From a virus, in the IMG/VR virus record IMGVR_UViG_3300044630_004638, positions 1-26,258 of that record: a stretch of DNA of 26,258 nt. The stretch is one strand, 5' to 3'. Positions 1 through 6,828 of the stretch are shown piece after piece. The notes under the pieces were generated by a model. The model was given only the letters and a program-made list of their open reading frames with translations, was not told where the DNA came from and searched no databases. The translations under genes and the position numbers were made by a program. Positions within the stretch are counted from its first letter, which is position 1, and every line of letters begins with the position of its first letter.

Positions 1-1692
1 CTTGCTACCCCTGTTCTCGCTGGTCTTGGCACTACTACTAAGCAGTTTTCTAGCTGTGTACTTATTTCTAGTGATGATACATTGGACAGTATTTTTGCCG
101 CCGGCGAAATGATGGCAAAGTATGCTAGCAAACGTGCTGGCATTGGATTAGAGATTGGTCGCATTCGTCCACTGGGTGCACCTATTCGTAACGGTGAAAT
201 TAAACATACTGGTATGATTCCTTTCTTAAAGAAATGGTTTGGTGATCTACGTAGTTGTAGTCAAGGTGGTGTACGTAATGCAAGTTGCACAGTTACATTC
301 CCAGTATGGCACTATCAGTTTGAAGATTTGATTGTGTTAAAGAACAACCAAGGTACAGAAGAAACACGTGTGCGTCAAATGGATTACAGTGTTGTAGTTA
401 ACAAGATGTTTTTTAATCGTTTCGCTAAAAATGAAAATATCACATTGTTTGATCCACATGATGTACCGGATTTGTATGAAGCATACTATAGAGATAGTGA
501 AGAATTTGAAAAACTTTATACAATGTATGAAAGTAAGCGTGGCATTAAAAAGAAAACTTTGCCAGCAGTTGAAATATTTAAAAATGGAATACTAAAAGAA
601 CGTACTGATACAGGTCGTATCTATCTAGTATTCATTGATAACGTAATTAATCAGGGTCCGTTTGATACTAAACTAGATCCGATTTATCAGAGTAACCTTT
701 GCCAAGAAATACTATTACCTACTAAACCTTTTCAACGTATTGAAGACGAGGCAGGGCGCATTGCACTATGTACATTAGGCAGTGTGAACTGGGGTGCGTT
801 TAAGACGCCCCAAGAAATGCGTAAGGCATGTAGGGTATTAGTCAGAAGTTTAAGTAATCTCCTTAGCTATCAAGACTTCCTCAGTATACAGAGTAAGTTA
901 GCTAACTTAGATTTCGAACCTCTTGGTGTAGGGATTACCAATTTAGCTTACTGGCATGCAAAGCGTAGTTTTAAATACGGCGAGCCAGAAGCATTAGCAG
1001 AAGTAAAGCGTTGGATGGAACATCAAGCATACTATCTAACAGAAACAAGCGTAGAACTAGCACAAGAACGTGGTGCGTGTCAACGTAGTCAACACACATT
1101 TTATGGTCAGGGTGTATTTCCCTGGGAACGTAGAAGTGAAGGTGTTAATGAATTGACAGACTTTAGTCCTAGTATGGATTGGGAAAGTCTACGTGAAAAA
1201 TTATTGAAGTATGGCATTCGCAATGCAACTTTAATGGCCGTGGCACCGGTCGAATCCAGCTCAGTTGTGTTAAACTCCACCAACGGAATTGAAATGCCGA
1301 TGGAATTGATTTCTGTGAAGGAATCAAAGGCTGGTTCGTTTGTACAAGTCGTGCCAGAGTACAAACGTTTAAAGAATCGCTATCAATTGATGTGGGATCA
1401 AAAGGATTGTGTAGAGTATTTGAAAACATCAGCAGTGTTAGCAGTATATATTGACCAAAGTTTAAGTACTAATACATTCTACAATCCCGCATACTTTGCT
1501 GAAGGTAAAGTACCCGGAACATTGATTGCTAAGAATTTAATGCTTGCATATAAATGGGGCATCAAAACTATCTATTATAGTTTAATTAACAAAGTAGGTA
1601 GTAAGGCAGCATTACAAGAAGATAACATTATTCCTTTTGTAAAGCAAGATATCATTGAAGATGAAGAATATTGTGAGAGTTGTGTATTATGA
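1..1692 (+). CDS. nrdA: Ribonucleoside-diphosphate reductase class Ia, large (alpha) subunit, 5' truncated by window
   Basis: Catalytic subunit that reduces ribonucleoside diphosphates to deoxyribonucleotides for phage DNA synthesis. The reading frame is open from base 1, and the first codons already read as NrdA (TPVLAGLGTTTKQFSSC). The gene therefore enters from the left; about 200 N-terminal residues, by comparison with E. coli NrdA, lie outside, and 563 codons are visible. The SSC cysteine (visible codon 19) matches the first redox cysteine. NLCQE (codons 231-236) carries the Asn, radical Cys and Glu of the active site. ALCTLGSVNWGAF carries the partner cysteine. TIYYSL holds the two radical-transfer tyrosines. 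The tail EYCESCVL has the CxxC pair that is re-reduced by glutaredoxin, which is encoded 1.4 kb downstream. The stop overlaps the nrdB start (ATGA). Assignment is secure; nothing can be said about the N-terminal ATP cone. Confidence 0.97.
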   Translation, partial: LATPVLAGLGTTTKQFSSCVLISSDDTLDSIFAAGEMMAKYASKRAGIGLEIGRIRPLGAPIRNGEIKHTGMIPFLKKWFGDLRSCSQGGVRNASCTVTFPVWHYQFEDLIVLKNNQGTEETRVRQMDYSVVVNKMFFNRFAKNENITLFDPHDVPDLYEAYYRDSEEFEKLYTMYESKRGIKKKTLPAVEIFKNGILKERTDTGRIYLVFIDNVINQGPFDTKLDPIYQSNLCQEILLPTKPFQRIEDEAGRIALCTLGSVNWGAFKTPQEMRKACRVLVRSLSNLLSYQDFLSIQSKLANLDFEPLGVGITNLAYWHAKRSFKYGEPEALAEVKRWMEHQAYYLTETSVELAQERGACQRSQHTFYGQGVFPWERRSEGVNELTDFSPSMDWESLREKLLKYGIRNATLMAVAPVESSSVVLNSTNGIEMPMELISVKESKAGSFVQVVPEYKRLKNRYQLMWDQKDCVEYLKTSAVLAVYIDQSLSTNTFYNPAYFAEGKVPGTLIAKNLMLAYKWGIKTIYYSLINKVGSKAALQEDNIIPFVKQDIIEDEEYCESCVL

Positions 1693-2801
1693 GTAAAGAC
1701 CAATATAACCTGAGTAAACAGACTAACTATCTAAAACGTACAATGTTTTTAGATCCAGAAGGTCCTGTAACTGTACAACGATTTGAAGAAGTCAAGTACC
1801 CAAGACTAGCTAAGTATGAAGAAACAGCACGTGGCTTCTTTTGGGTGCCAGAAGAAATTAGTTTAACTAAAGATAAGATTGACCACAAGGATAGCAGTGA
1901 TGCAATTAAACATATCTTTACTAGCAACTTGTTAAGACAAACTGCACTTGATAGTATTCAAGGACGTGCGCCAAGTCAAGTATTCAGTCCAGTTATCTCT
2001 ATTCCTGAATTAGAAGCATTAGTTAGTAATTGGAGTTTCTTTGAGACTAACATTCATAGCAAGAGCTATAGTCATATCATTCGCAATGTCTATGGTGTGC
2101 CCAAAGAAGAATTTAATAAAATTCACGATACTAAAGAAATAGTAGAAATGTCTAGTAGTGTAGGTAAATATTATGATGAACTACACAGAATAAATTGTCA
2201 TAAAGAATTAAGTAGTGAAATGACAGGTATGGTTCGTGAAGAGGTACATATCAAAGCAATTTGGATGGCACTAAACGCTAGCTATGCATTAGAAGCATTA
2301 CGTTTCATGGTTAGTTTTGCAACTAGTCTTGCTATGGTAGAAAACAAGATTTACATTGGTAACGGAAACATTATCAGTTTGATATTACAAGACGAATTGT
2401 TGCATACAGAATGGACAGCTTGGTTAATTAATAACGTAGTTAAAGATGATCCTAGATTCGTAAAAGCAAAACAAGAATGTGAACGTGAAGTCTATGCTAT
2501 GTACTTAGATGTTATTCGTGAAGAAAAAGAATGGGCAGACTATCTATTCAGTAAGGGTGTTGTTATTGGATTGAACGCCGATATTCTTAAAGATTTCGTA
2601 GACTATACTGCTTTTAATAGACTTAAAGATATCGGTATCAAGTATAACGAAAATCATCCAAAGAATTCACCTATTCCTTGGTTCAACAAACATGTGAATA
2701 TCAACAAAAAGCAATCAGCATTGCAAGAAACAGAATCAACTAACTACGTTATTGGCGTTATGTCAGATGTAGTTGACTACGAAGAACTACCGGTATTATA
2801 A
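1689..2801 (+). CDS. nrdB: Ribonucleoside-diphosphate reductase class Ia, small (beta) subunit
   Basis: Diiron-tyrosyl radical subunit that partners NrdA. I start it at ATG 1689, in a 4-base ATGA overlap with nrdA, rather than at the TTG nine bases earlier; this gives 370 aa. The expected diiron ligands and radical residue are present: D88 in LDSIQGRAPS, E119, H123 and Y127 in FETNIHSKSY, E202 in ALEALRFMVSF, and E236 and H239 in LQDELLHTEW. The radical tyrosine is kept, so this reads as a classical radical enzyme. The C-terminal acidic tail ending DYEELPVL is the usual NrdA-docking peptide. One oddity: there is one extra residue between E119 and H123 (ExxxH, where E. coli and T4 have ExxH). 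Identity is secure, and the length is close to the usual 375-390. Confidence 0.96.
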   Translation: MSKDQYNLSKQTNYLKRTMFLDPEGPVTVQRFEEVKYPRLAKYEETARGFFWVPEEISLTKDKIDHKDSSDAIKHIFTSNLLRQTALDSIQGRAPSQVFSPVISIPELEALVSNWSFFETNIHSKSYSHIIRNVYGVPKEEFNKIHDTKEIVEMSSSVGKYYDELHRINCHKELSSEMTGMVREEVHIKAIWMALNASYALEALRFMVSFATSLAMVENKIYIGNGNIISLILQDELLHTEWTAWLINNVVKDDPRFVKAKQECEREVYAMYLDVIREEKEWADYLFSKGVVIGLNADILKDFVDYTAFNRLKDIGIKYNENHPKNSPIPWFNKHVNINKKQSALQETESTNYVIGVMSDVVDYEELPVL

Positions 2802-2810
2802 AGGAATAAC

Positions 2811-3098
2811 ATGACAACTCAAACACTTACAGAAGAACAAAAACAACGATTAGAAGAAGCAAAACTAACAACCGATTATATTATCAAAGAATCCGCAAAA
2901 CGTGGACACGAGCAAGCAAGAGATGTAGCCAAAAACGTTATGGCTAAGTTTGAGCAAATTGAAATGAAAGAACGTTGTCTAAGAGTAAAATTCTTAGATT
3001 GGCTATCAGATAAATTATTAGCATGGAGCAAAAAAGTACATGAAATGTCAGTTAAGATTGACAGCCCGTGCGTCATTAAATTACCAGAAAAGAAATAA
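2811..3098 (+). CDS. Small helical phage protein of unknown function
   Basis: A 95-aa protein preceded by an AAAGGA ribosome binding site 9 nt after nrdB stops, so probably in the same operon. The sequence is rich in Lys, Glu, Gln and Ala and should be almost wholly alpha-helical. Residues 1-35 form a charged helix, and residues 55-80 (FLDWLSDKLLAWSKKV) form a second, amphipathic helix. There are two cysteines and no signal peptide or membrane segment. I do not recognise a family. Its place between ribonucleotide reductase and glutaredoxin hints at a link with nucleotide metabolism, but position is the only evidence. Confidence 0.8.
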   Translation: MTTQTLTEEQKQRLEEAKLTTDYIIKESAKRGHEQARDVAKNVMAKFEQIEMKERCLRVKFLDWLSDKLLAWSKKVHEMSVKIDSPCVIKLPEKK

Positions 3099-3109
3099 GG
3101 AGAAAAAAT

Positions 3110-3340
3110 ATGAAAGCTATCGTATGGAGTAAGTACCACTGCCCGTATTGCGACCAAGCAAAGGCATTACTAACACAAAAGGGTATCTCTTTTGAAGAAC
3201 GCAAAATTGGTGATGGATACACCCGTGAAGAATTATTAGAGGCAGTTCCAACCGCCCGCACAGTACCGCAAATCTTCTTAGATGGAGAATTAATCGGTGG
3301 GTTCAATGAACTCAAAACAAAATTAACAGAAAGCGTTTAA
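3110..3340 (+). CDS. Glutaredoxin
   Basis: A 76-aa thioredoxin-fold redox protein, a usual minimal length for phage glutaredoxins. The active site CPYC lies at residues 11-14 after a first beta strand (AIVWSKYH). TVPQIF near residue 55 provides the cis-proline. GGFNEL near residue 65 is the glutathione-binding GG-containing loop. It most likely re-reduces the C-terminal CxxC of the NrdA encoded upstream, as the T4 NrdC-type protein does. A strong AAGGAG site precedes the ATG. The stop TAA shares its last A with the ATG of the next gene (TAATG), so the two are translationally coupled. Confidence 0.93.
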   Translation: MKAIVWSKYHCPYCDQAKALLTQKGISFEERKIGDGYTREELLEAVPTARTVPQIFLDGELIGGFNELKTKLTESV

Positions 3341-3633
3341 TGGATACAGGAAAAACATATACAATTAAATTGAACTCGGGTGAAGAATTAATTGCCAAAG
3401 TAATTAACACAAATTCAGACTATATTGAAGTAACAAACCCGGTCAGTATCGCACCTACACAGCAAGGAATGCAAATGGTTCCGAGCATGTTCACAGCAGA
3501 TATTAACCAAGAAATTAGAATAAATAGAAGTAGTATTTCACTTTATGCATACACAGAACAAAGTGTCGCAGATAAGTACTTAGAAGCAACAACAGGTATT
3601 AAAGTGCCTGATAAGAAGATTATTTTAGGATAA
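3340..3633 (+). CDS. Sm-like (LSm/Hfq-fold) phage protein
   Basis: A 97-aa protein that fits the Sm fold. It opens with a beta strand and a turn (TYTIKLNSGEELIAKV) of the kind seen in Sm1 motifs, followed by DYIEVTNPVSIAP as a second strand pair. A polar insert follows, and residues 60-72 (EIRINRSSISLYAY) form the Sm2-like last strands. Sm-like proteins of probable cyanophage origin have been structurally described, and this sequence has the same general pattern. That would suggest a ring-forming RNA-binding protein, but RNA binding is inferred from the fold. It starts at the TAATG overlap with glutaredoxin. The C-terminal 20 residues (after VADKYLEATTG) lie outside the Sm core. Confidence 0.65.
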   Translation: MDTGKTYTIKLNSGEELIAKVINTNSDYIEVTNPVSIAPTQQGMQMVPSMFTADINQEIRINRSSISLYAYTEQSVADKYLEATTGIKVPDKKIILG

Positions 3634-3638
3634 AATAA

Positions 3639-3920
3639 ATGTCTAATTTGAGTCGTGTAGGGGATAAAAATCAAGTAGGTGGCGCAATTATGCGCGGAGC
3701 CTCTACCGTCTTAGCAAATGGCATAAATGTAGGACTACATGTTAGTCAAATCACTCCTCACGCTCCGTGGGGAAATCCGCACCCACCGCATGCCGCAGCC
3801 AAAACTACTTCAGGTAGTCCAACTGTTTTTGCGGAGGGAGTCCCTGTTTTGCGTGTTGGCTCAGGTAATAGTTGTGGCCACAGTATTATACAAGGCAGCC
3901 CTGATATTCAAGTCCCATGA
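3639..3920 (+). CDS. PAAR-repeat protein, membrane-piercing spike tip
   Basis: A 93-aa PAAR protein that sharpens the tip of a contractile tail spike, the role played by T4 gp5.4. It opens SRVGDKNQVGGAIMRGAS, the typical first PAAR strand. H34, H41, H48, H51, C79 and H81 supply enough ligands for the family's 3His-1Cys zinc site, and the ending GHSIIQGSPDIQV is characteristic of PAAR. A weak AGGA site lies about 9 nt before the ATG. The stop overlaps the next start (ATGA), tying it to the large probable structural gene downstream. An ORF in another frame across 3739-3942 is a shadow of this gene. Confidence 0.92.
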   Translation: MSNLSRVGDKNQVGGAIMRGASTVLANGINVGLHVSQITPHAPWGNPHPPHAAAKTTSGSPTVFAEGVPVLRVGSGNSCGHSIIQGSPDIQVP

Positions 3921-5953
3921 GTTTAACTCCATTAAAGATTAACACACTAGGGTCATTCCTACAAAATCAAGGTTTAAGAATAAACCCGACAGCAGTAAAC
4001 TATATGGGTACTAGCACCTCTAATGCAAGTTACACACCCGGAGTAGTTGTATCAACAACAGTATTGTCAACTATCACTACATGCTTAAATCTTGCATATA
4101 ATTTATTATCTGCATCATCTATAACAAGTACAGTATACAATAATTTAATTAGTATAGGTAGCACTACAATTCCTGCATTAGGTAATAGTAAACCCAGTAC
4201 ATACACACTTAGTTATACCGGAGATATTACTAGACATGGATTTTTACGCTTAATTCCATTACAAGCATATACAGAATTTTACGTTAACAATGGTAGTTAT
4301 AGTGATTTTGTAAGTACGTTTAATACTTGTAATGGAAAAAAATCACTTGTCAATGGTATAATAAAACCTTTAGCAAAGAGTAGAACATTTTTAAATGGTA
4401 TCTATAGTAACATGAATGACTTAATTACATCAGATATCACCGGTGTCAATTTGAGCACATTTTATTGGGGACAGGATTTAATTGCATCCGGACGTGCAAT
4501 AGATTTAAAGAACATTGCTACTTTTGGTAATCCATCAGTATTATTAAAAACTCTTAGTAAAAATAATGCAATGACACAGGCATTGAATACATTTTTATAT
4601 GATGCTGGATTTACTAGCGCATCCCTAGATAATTTATTAAATGATAATGAACCTATTACATTAGAGCAAGAAAAAACGCTTTATGATATGTTCACTTTAA
4701 TAACTGGTAGTGATTTATCTGATATTTGTACAATATTAAATTGTCAAACCCCTAACTTAGATACATTAGCAGATTTATTAAACATTAAAAAACTATTTCC
4801 TAATAGTTTTAGATCACTTACGTTTCCCAAATATAACAGTAAAACTTTACCTACTAATAGTAAAACATATTATCTGATATACTCTGAAGATTCTGTTAAC
4901 AGAATTACAGGAATTGGTGTGGGTGATAGATTGAATAGTATGTTACCTTTAGACATTGCTTATAGTTGTGATGCATTTAGTATAGCGATGCTACAGATAA
5001 AAAATATTCAAAATATGAATATTGAAAAGTTTAGTCAAGTAGTAACAAATATAGAAAACGTAAATGGTCTAGGAGTAAATGGTACCAATGTTCCAGTTGA
5101 TGTTGCATCTGCAACATACGCTTATGATCAATTTGCTAAAGGATCTGGACCAGATAATACATATACTATGTGTGATTTCTTTGGAAGTATGACCGATTTA
5201 CATTATAGTTGGACTTCTTTAGAACAACAAATTCAAGCATTACAATCTTCAGCATTAGTTGCGGCTTACAATAACATTTATTCCTTATTAATTGGTCCTG
5301 GCCCATACACAACATTGCAAGATTTAATTAATATTGCAAATAATGAAATTGACAATATAATGACAGCTAATGCATCCAAAGCAAGTTTATTGAATGCTAC
5401 ATATGATAGCTTTGGTACAAAATTAACTAAAGAAAAAAATGCTAGGTCACTAGCATTACCTACTTTAAATTTTCTAACCTCTGATACAACCGACACTTAT
5501 TTGTTTGTAACTAGTTTAGATAATTACGGGGTTGATACTGAACCATGTGAGACATGTGCAGTTTTAACAAGTATCGCAGATACAACTTTATTAGGAGGAA
5601 ATAGTTTAATAGCGTCAATGCGTGAAGCAAGAAACGCAAAAAGGTTAGGTTATATGGGTGGAACATTAGATAATGAAATTGACACTGTTCCGTTAGTATT
5701 ACCTAGAGCAACCGGGTCTACGACAAACGTGTCACCTATTCCTGGTTATAATAATTGTAGCACCCTAGGTAAAATACCTATTATTACAGGCGCCGCTACT
5801 GTTCCGGGAAGTCTTGCAGGCTCTCCTGAAACGACATTAATACCGTCTAATTTAGCAATTTTAGTAGAACCAAATTGCCAATCAGTATTAGTGCCCAAAC
5901 AAGCAGTTGAAGATGTTATTCTTTGTAACTGTGATTGCTGGGAAAACCTATGA
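3917..5953 (+). CDS. Large probable virion structural protein (baseplate or tail)
   Basis: A 678-aa protein coupled by ATGA to the PAAR gene. I do not recognise a named domain. The composition (very rich in Ser, Thr, Asn, Leu and Ile; few charged residues) is that of a phage tail or baseplate protein. There is no signal peptide or clear membrane segment. The C-terminal part is unusual: CETCAVL near residue 545 and a terminal CNCDCW cluster give several cysteines, which could bind metal or form crosslinks. Before that is a Pro/Gly/Thr-rich stretch (residues 590-650). PAAR proteins are often encoded next to the spike or an effector they carry, so a spike-associated or delivered protein is an alternative. 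A virion role is inferred from context. Confidence 0.7.
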   Translation: MSLTPLKINTLGSFLQNQGLRINPTAVNYMGTSTSNASYTPGVVVSTTVLSTITTCLNLAYNLLSASSITSTVYNNLISIGSTTIPALGNSKPSTYTLSYTGDITRHGFLRLIPLQAYTEFYVNNGSYSDFVSTFNTCNGKKSLVNGIIKPLAKSRTFLNGIYSNMNDLITSDITGVNLSTFYWGQDLIASGRAIDLKNIATFGNPSVLLKTLSKNNAMTQALNTFLYDAGFTSASLDNLLNDNEPITLEQEKTLYDMFTLITGSDLSDICTILNCQTPNLDTLADLLNIKKLFPNSFRSLTFPKYNSKTLPTNSKTYYLIYSEDSVNRITGIGVGDRLNSMLPLDIAYSCDAFSIAMLQIKNIQNMNIEKFSQVVTNIENVNGLGVNGTNVPVDVASATYAYDQFAKGSGPDNTYTMCDFFGSMTDLHYSWTSLEQQIQALQSSALVAAYNNIYSLLIGPGPYTTLQDLINIANNEIDNIMTANASKASLLNATYDSFGTKLTKEKNARSLALPTLNFLTSDTTDTYLFVTSLDNYGVDTEPCETCAVLTSIADTTLLGGNSLIASMREARNAKRLGYMGGTLDNEIDTVPLVLPRATGSTTNVSPIPGYNNCSTLGKIPIITGAATVPGSLAGSPETTLIPSNLAILVEPNCQSVLVPKQAVEDVILCNCDCWENL

Positions 5954-5998
5954 TTAGTAAGTAATCTTACCCAAATCATTAGTGCTTAAACCAAGATG

Positions 5999-6022
5999 GT
6001 TGTACAATGTAAATTGTATAAC
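5999..6022 (+). terminator. Ten-base-pair hairpin with GUAA tetraloop, possible weak terminator
   Basis: GTTGTACAAT and ATTGTATAAC form a 10-bp stem (one G-U pair) closed by a GTAA loop of the GNRA type. A short TCTTTCT run follows. It lies between the structural gene and the cell wall hydrolase gene, 21 nt before the latter's start. It could attenuate read-through or protect the mRNA end. The U-run is poor, so termination is a guess. Confidence 0.4.
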
Positions 6023-6042
6023 TCTTTCTGAAAGGAGTAATT

Positions 6043-6573
6043 ATGAAGCACATCGTACTTAAATTTATCAAGGTATATTTTTTTATACCATTAGTCTTAT
6101 TATCTGTATTCGTAGCAGGTCATACTGATCCGGCGGAATTAGATAAGAATAGAAAAAAAGATGTTCAGTTAAAAGAAATACATTGCATGGCAGAAAATAT
6201 TTTCTATGAAGCACGTAACGAACCTCATGCAGGTCAAGCTGCCGTTGCACGTGTAGTAGTTAACAGAGTAAAATATGGATTTGCTAATACACCATGTAAA
6301 GTTATATATCAAGTAACAGAAAGAGATAATGGATCTAAAATATGTCAGTTTAGTTGGGTATGTGAGGGTAAGAGTAAACCCAATAAACATGATCCTAGTT
6401 ATCTGAAAGCGTTACAGATATCATATCAAGTATTAGTATTTGATGCTTATAAAGATGTAGTACCAAAATCAACACTATTCTTTCATAACCTAAGTGTTTC
6501 GCCAAATTGGCCGTATCATAAAGCAAAACAAATAGGAAATCATATTTTTTACACAAAAGCCAAAGTGCGTTGA
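6043..6573 (+). CDS. Cell wall hydrolase, SleB/CwlJ family (probable endolysin)
   Basis: A 176-aa peptidoglycan hydrolase. Residues 5-26 form one long hydrophobic segment after MKH, a signal peptide or signal-anchor, so the enzyme can reach the periplasm by the host Sec route. The catalytic domain spans residues 45-175. AENIFYEARNEP (50-61) contains the candidate catalytic glutamates E51 and E56, GQAAVARVVVNRV follows, CQFSWVCEG lies at 101-109, and IGNHIFY is at the end; all are typical of the Hydrolase_2/SleB family. In tailed phages this family acts as the lysin. A good site (AAAGGAG) lies 7 nt upstream. No holin is obvious beside it, although the next gene encodes a small membrane peptide. 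Confidence 0.9.
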   Translation: MKHIVLKFIKVYFFIPLVLLSVFVAGHTDPAELDKNRKKDVQLKEIHCMAENIFYEARNEPHAGQAAVARVVVNRVKYGFANTPCKVIYQVTERDNGSKICQFSWVCEGKSKPNKHDPSYLKALQISYQVLVFDAYKDVVPKSTLFFHNLSVSPNWPYHKAKQIGNHIFYTKAKVR

Positions 6574-6591
6574 TAATGACAAAATACTGCG

Positions 6592-6599
6592 TATAAGTA
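6592..6599 (+). promoter_or_regulatory. T4-type late promoter-like element TATAAGTA
   Basis: TATAAGTA matches the T4 late consensus TATAAATA at 7 of 8 positions and lies 17 nt after the hydrolase stop. With T4 spacing, transcription would begin near 6605, giving a leader of about 20 nt with AAGGAGG before the ATG at 6625. Called from pattern and position only. Confidence 0.45.
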
Positions 6600-6624
6600 A
6601 ATATGTCTTTAAGGAGGACATATT
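6600..6624 (+). repeat. Inverted repeat placing the Shine-Dalgarno in a hairpin loop
   Basis: AATATGTC (6600-6607) and GACATATT (6617-6624) are perfect complements, 8 bp. The 9-nt loop plus the first stem base hold AAGGAGG, and the stem ends directly at the ATG at 6625. A transcript coming from upstream could fold here. One starting at the adjacent late-like element (about 6605) would lose most of the left arm. Confidence 0.55.
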
Positions 6625-6738
6625 ATGTTAGAAACAGTATTTTGGTTAGCATTGGGAGCTTTTATTGGATGGAACTTCCCACAACCACAATTTGCTAAAA
6701 ATTTTCAAGAAAAAATAATGATGATTGTACGTAAATAA
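6625..6738 (+). CDS. 37-aa single-pass membrane peptide
   Basis: A short gene with an almost perfect ribosome binding site (AAGGAGG, 7 nt before the ATG). It encodes MLETVFWLALGAFIGW, then NFPQPQFAKNFQEKI and a basic end (VRK). Residues 3-16 are hydrophobic and could insert into the membrane, with an amphipathic Gln/Lys-rich tail. Peptides of this look (a short hydrophobic helix ending GAFIGW, then a PQP-containing segment) are common small membrane proteins of T4-like marine phages, from memory. Function is unknown. Its position after the lysin makes a lysis accessory or host-envelope role imaginable. The strong site and the intact frame support a real gene. Confidence 0.75.
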   Translation: MLETVFWLALGAFIGWNFPQPQFAKNFQEKIMMIVRK

Positions 6739-6743
6739 TGTGA

Positions 6744-6828
6744 TTGGGTGATCTTGAGAAAAAAATAGTCATAGCTGAATTTTAGATATATATTATTATG
6801 TCAGATTTAACTATTCAAGATCACCTAA
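6744..6828 (+). repeat. Long inverted repeat enclosing the start of the FkbM gene
   Basis: Positions 6744-6757 (TTGGGTGATCTTGA) and 6815-6828 (TCAAGATCACCTAA) pair over 14 bp with a single G-U. They surround a 57-nt loop that contains the ATG at 6798. The right arm lies within codons 6-11 of the FkbM gene. This is the longest stem noticed in the window and suggests start-codon control. Confidence 0.6.
6785..6792 (+). promoter_or_regulatory. Weak late promoter-like element GATATATA before the FkbM gene
   Basis: GATATATA differs from the relaxed late motif NATAAATA at one defined position. It ends 5 nt before the ATG at 6798, the same spacing as the element at 16760-16767. No Shine-Dalgarno is present. 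AT-rich sequence makes chance matches likely, so confidence is low. Confidence 0.3.

Noticed and set aside
82-84. TTG as the start codon of nrdA
   Set aside because: The frame is open to base 1 and the upstream codons read as conserved NrdA sequence, so this TTG is an internal leucine codon.
1680-1688. Upstream TTG start for nrdB
   Set aside because: ATG at 1689 gives the standard ATGA overlap; the extra three residues have no support.
3739-3942. 67-aa ORF overlapping the PAAR gene
   Set aside because: It is in another frame over a well-supported PAAR protein, with a low-complexity translation and no ribosome site.
5957-5970. Small inverted repeat GTAAG/CTTAC as a regulatory hairpin
   Set aside because: A five-base stem is too short to distinguish from chance in this sequence.
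6625-6738. 37-aa peptide as a RiPP precursor for the radical SAM enzymes
   Set aside because: It has a hydrophobic membrane helix, no Cys-rich or repetitive core, and lies about 10 kb from the nearest radical SAM gene.
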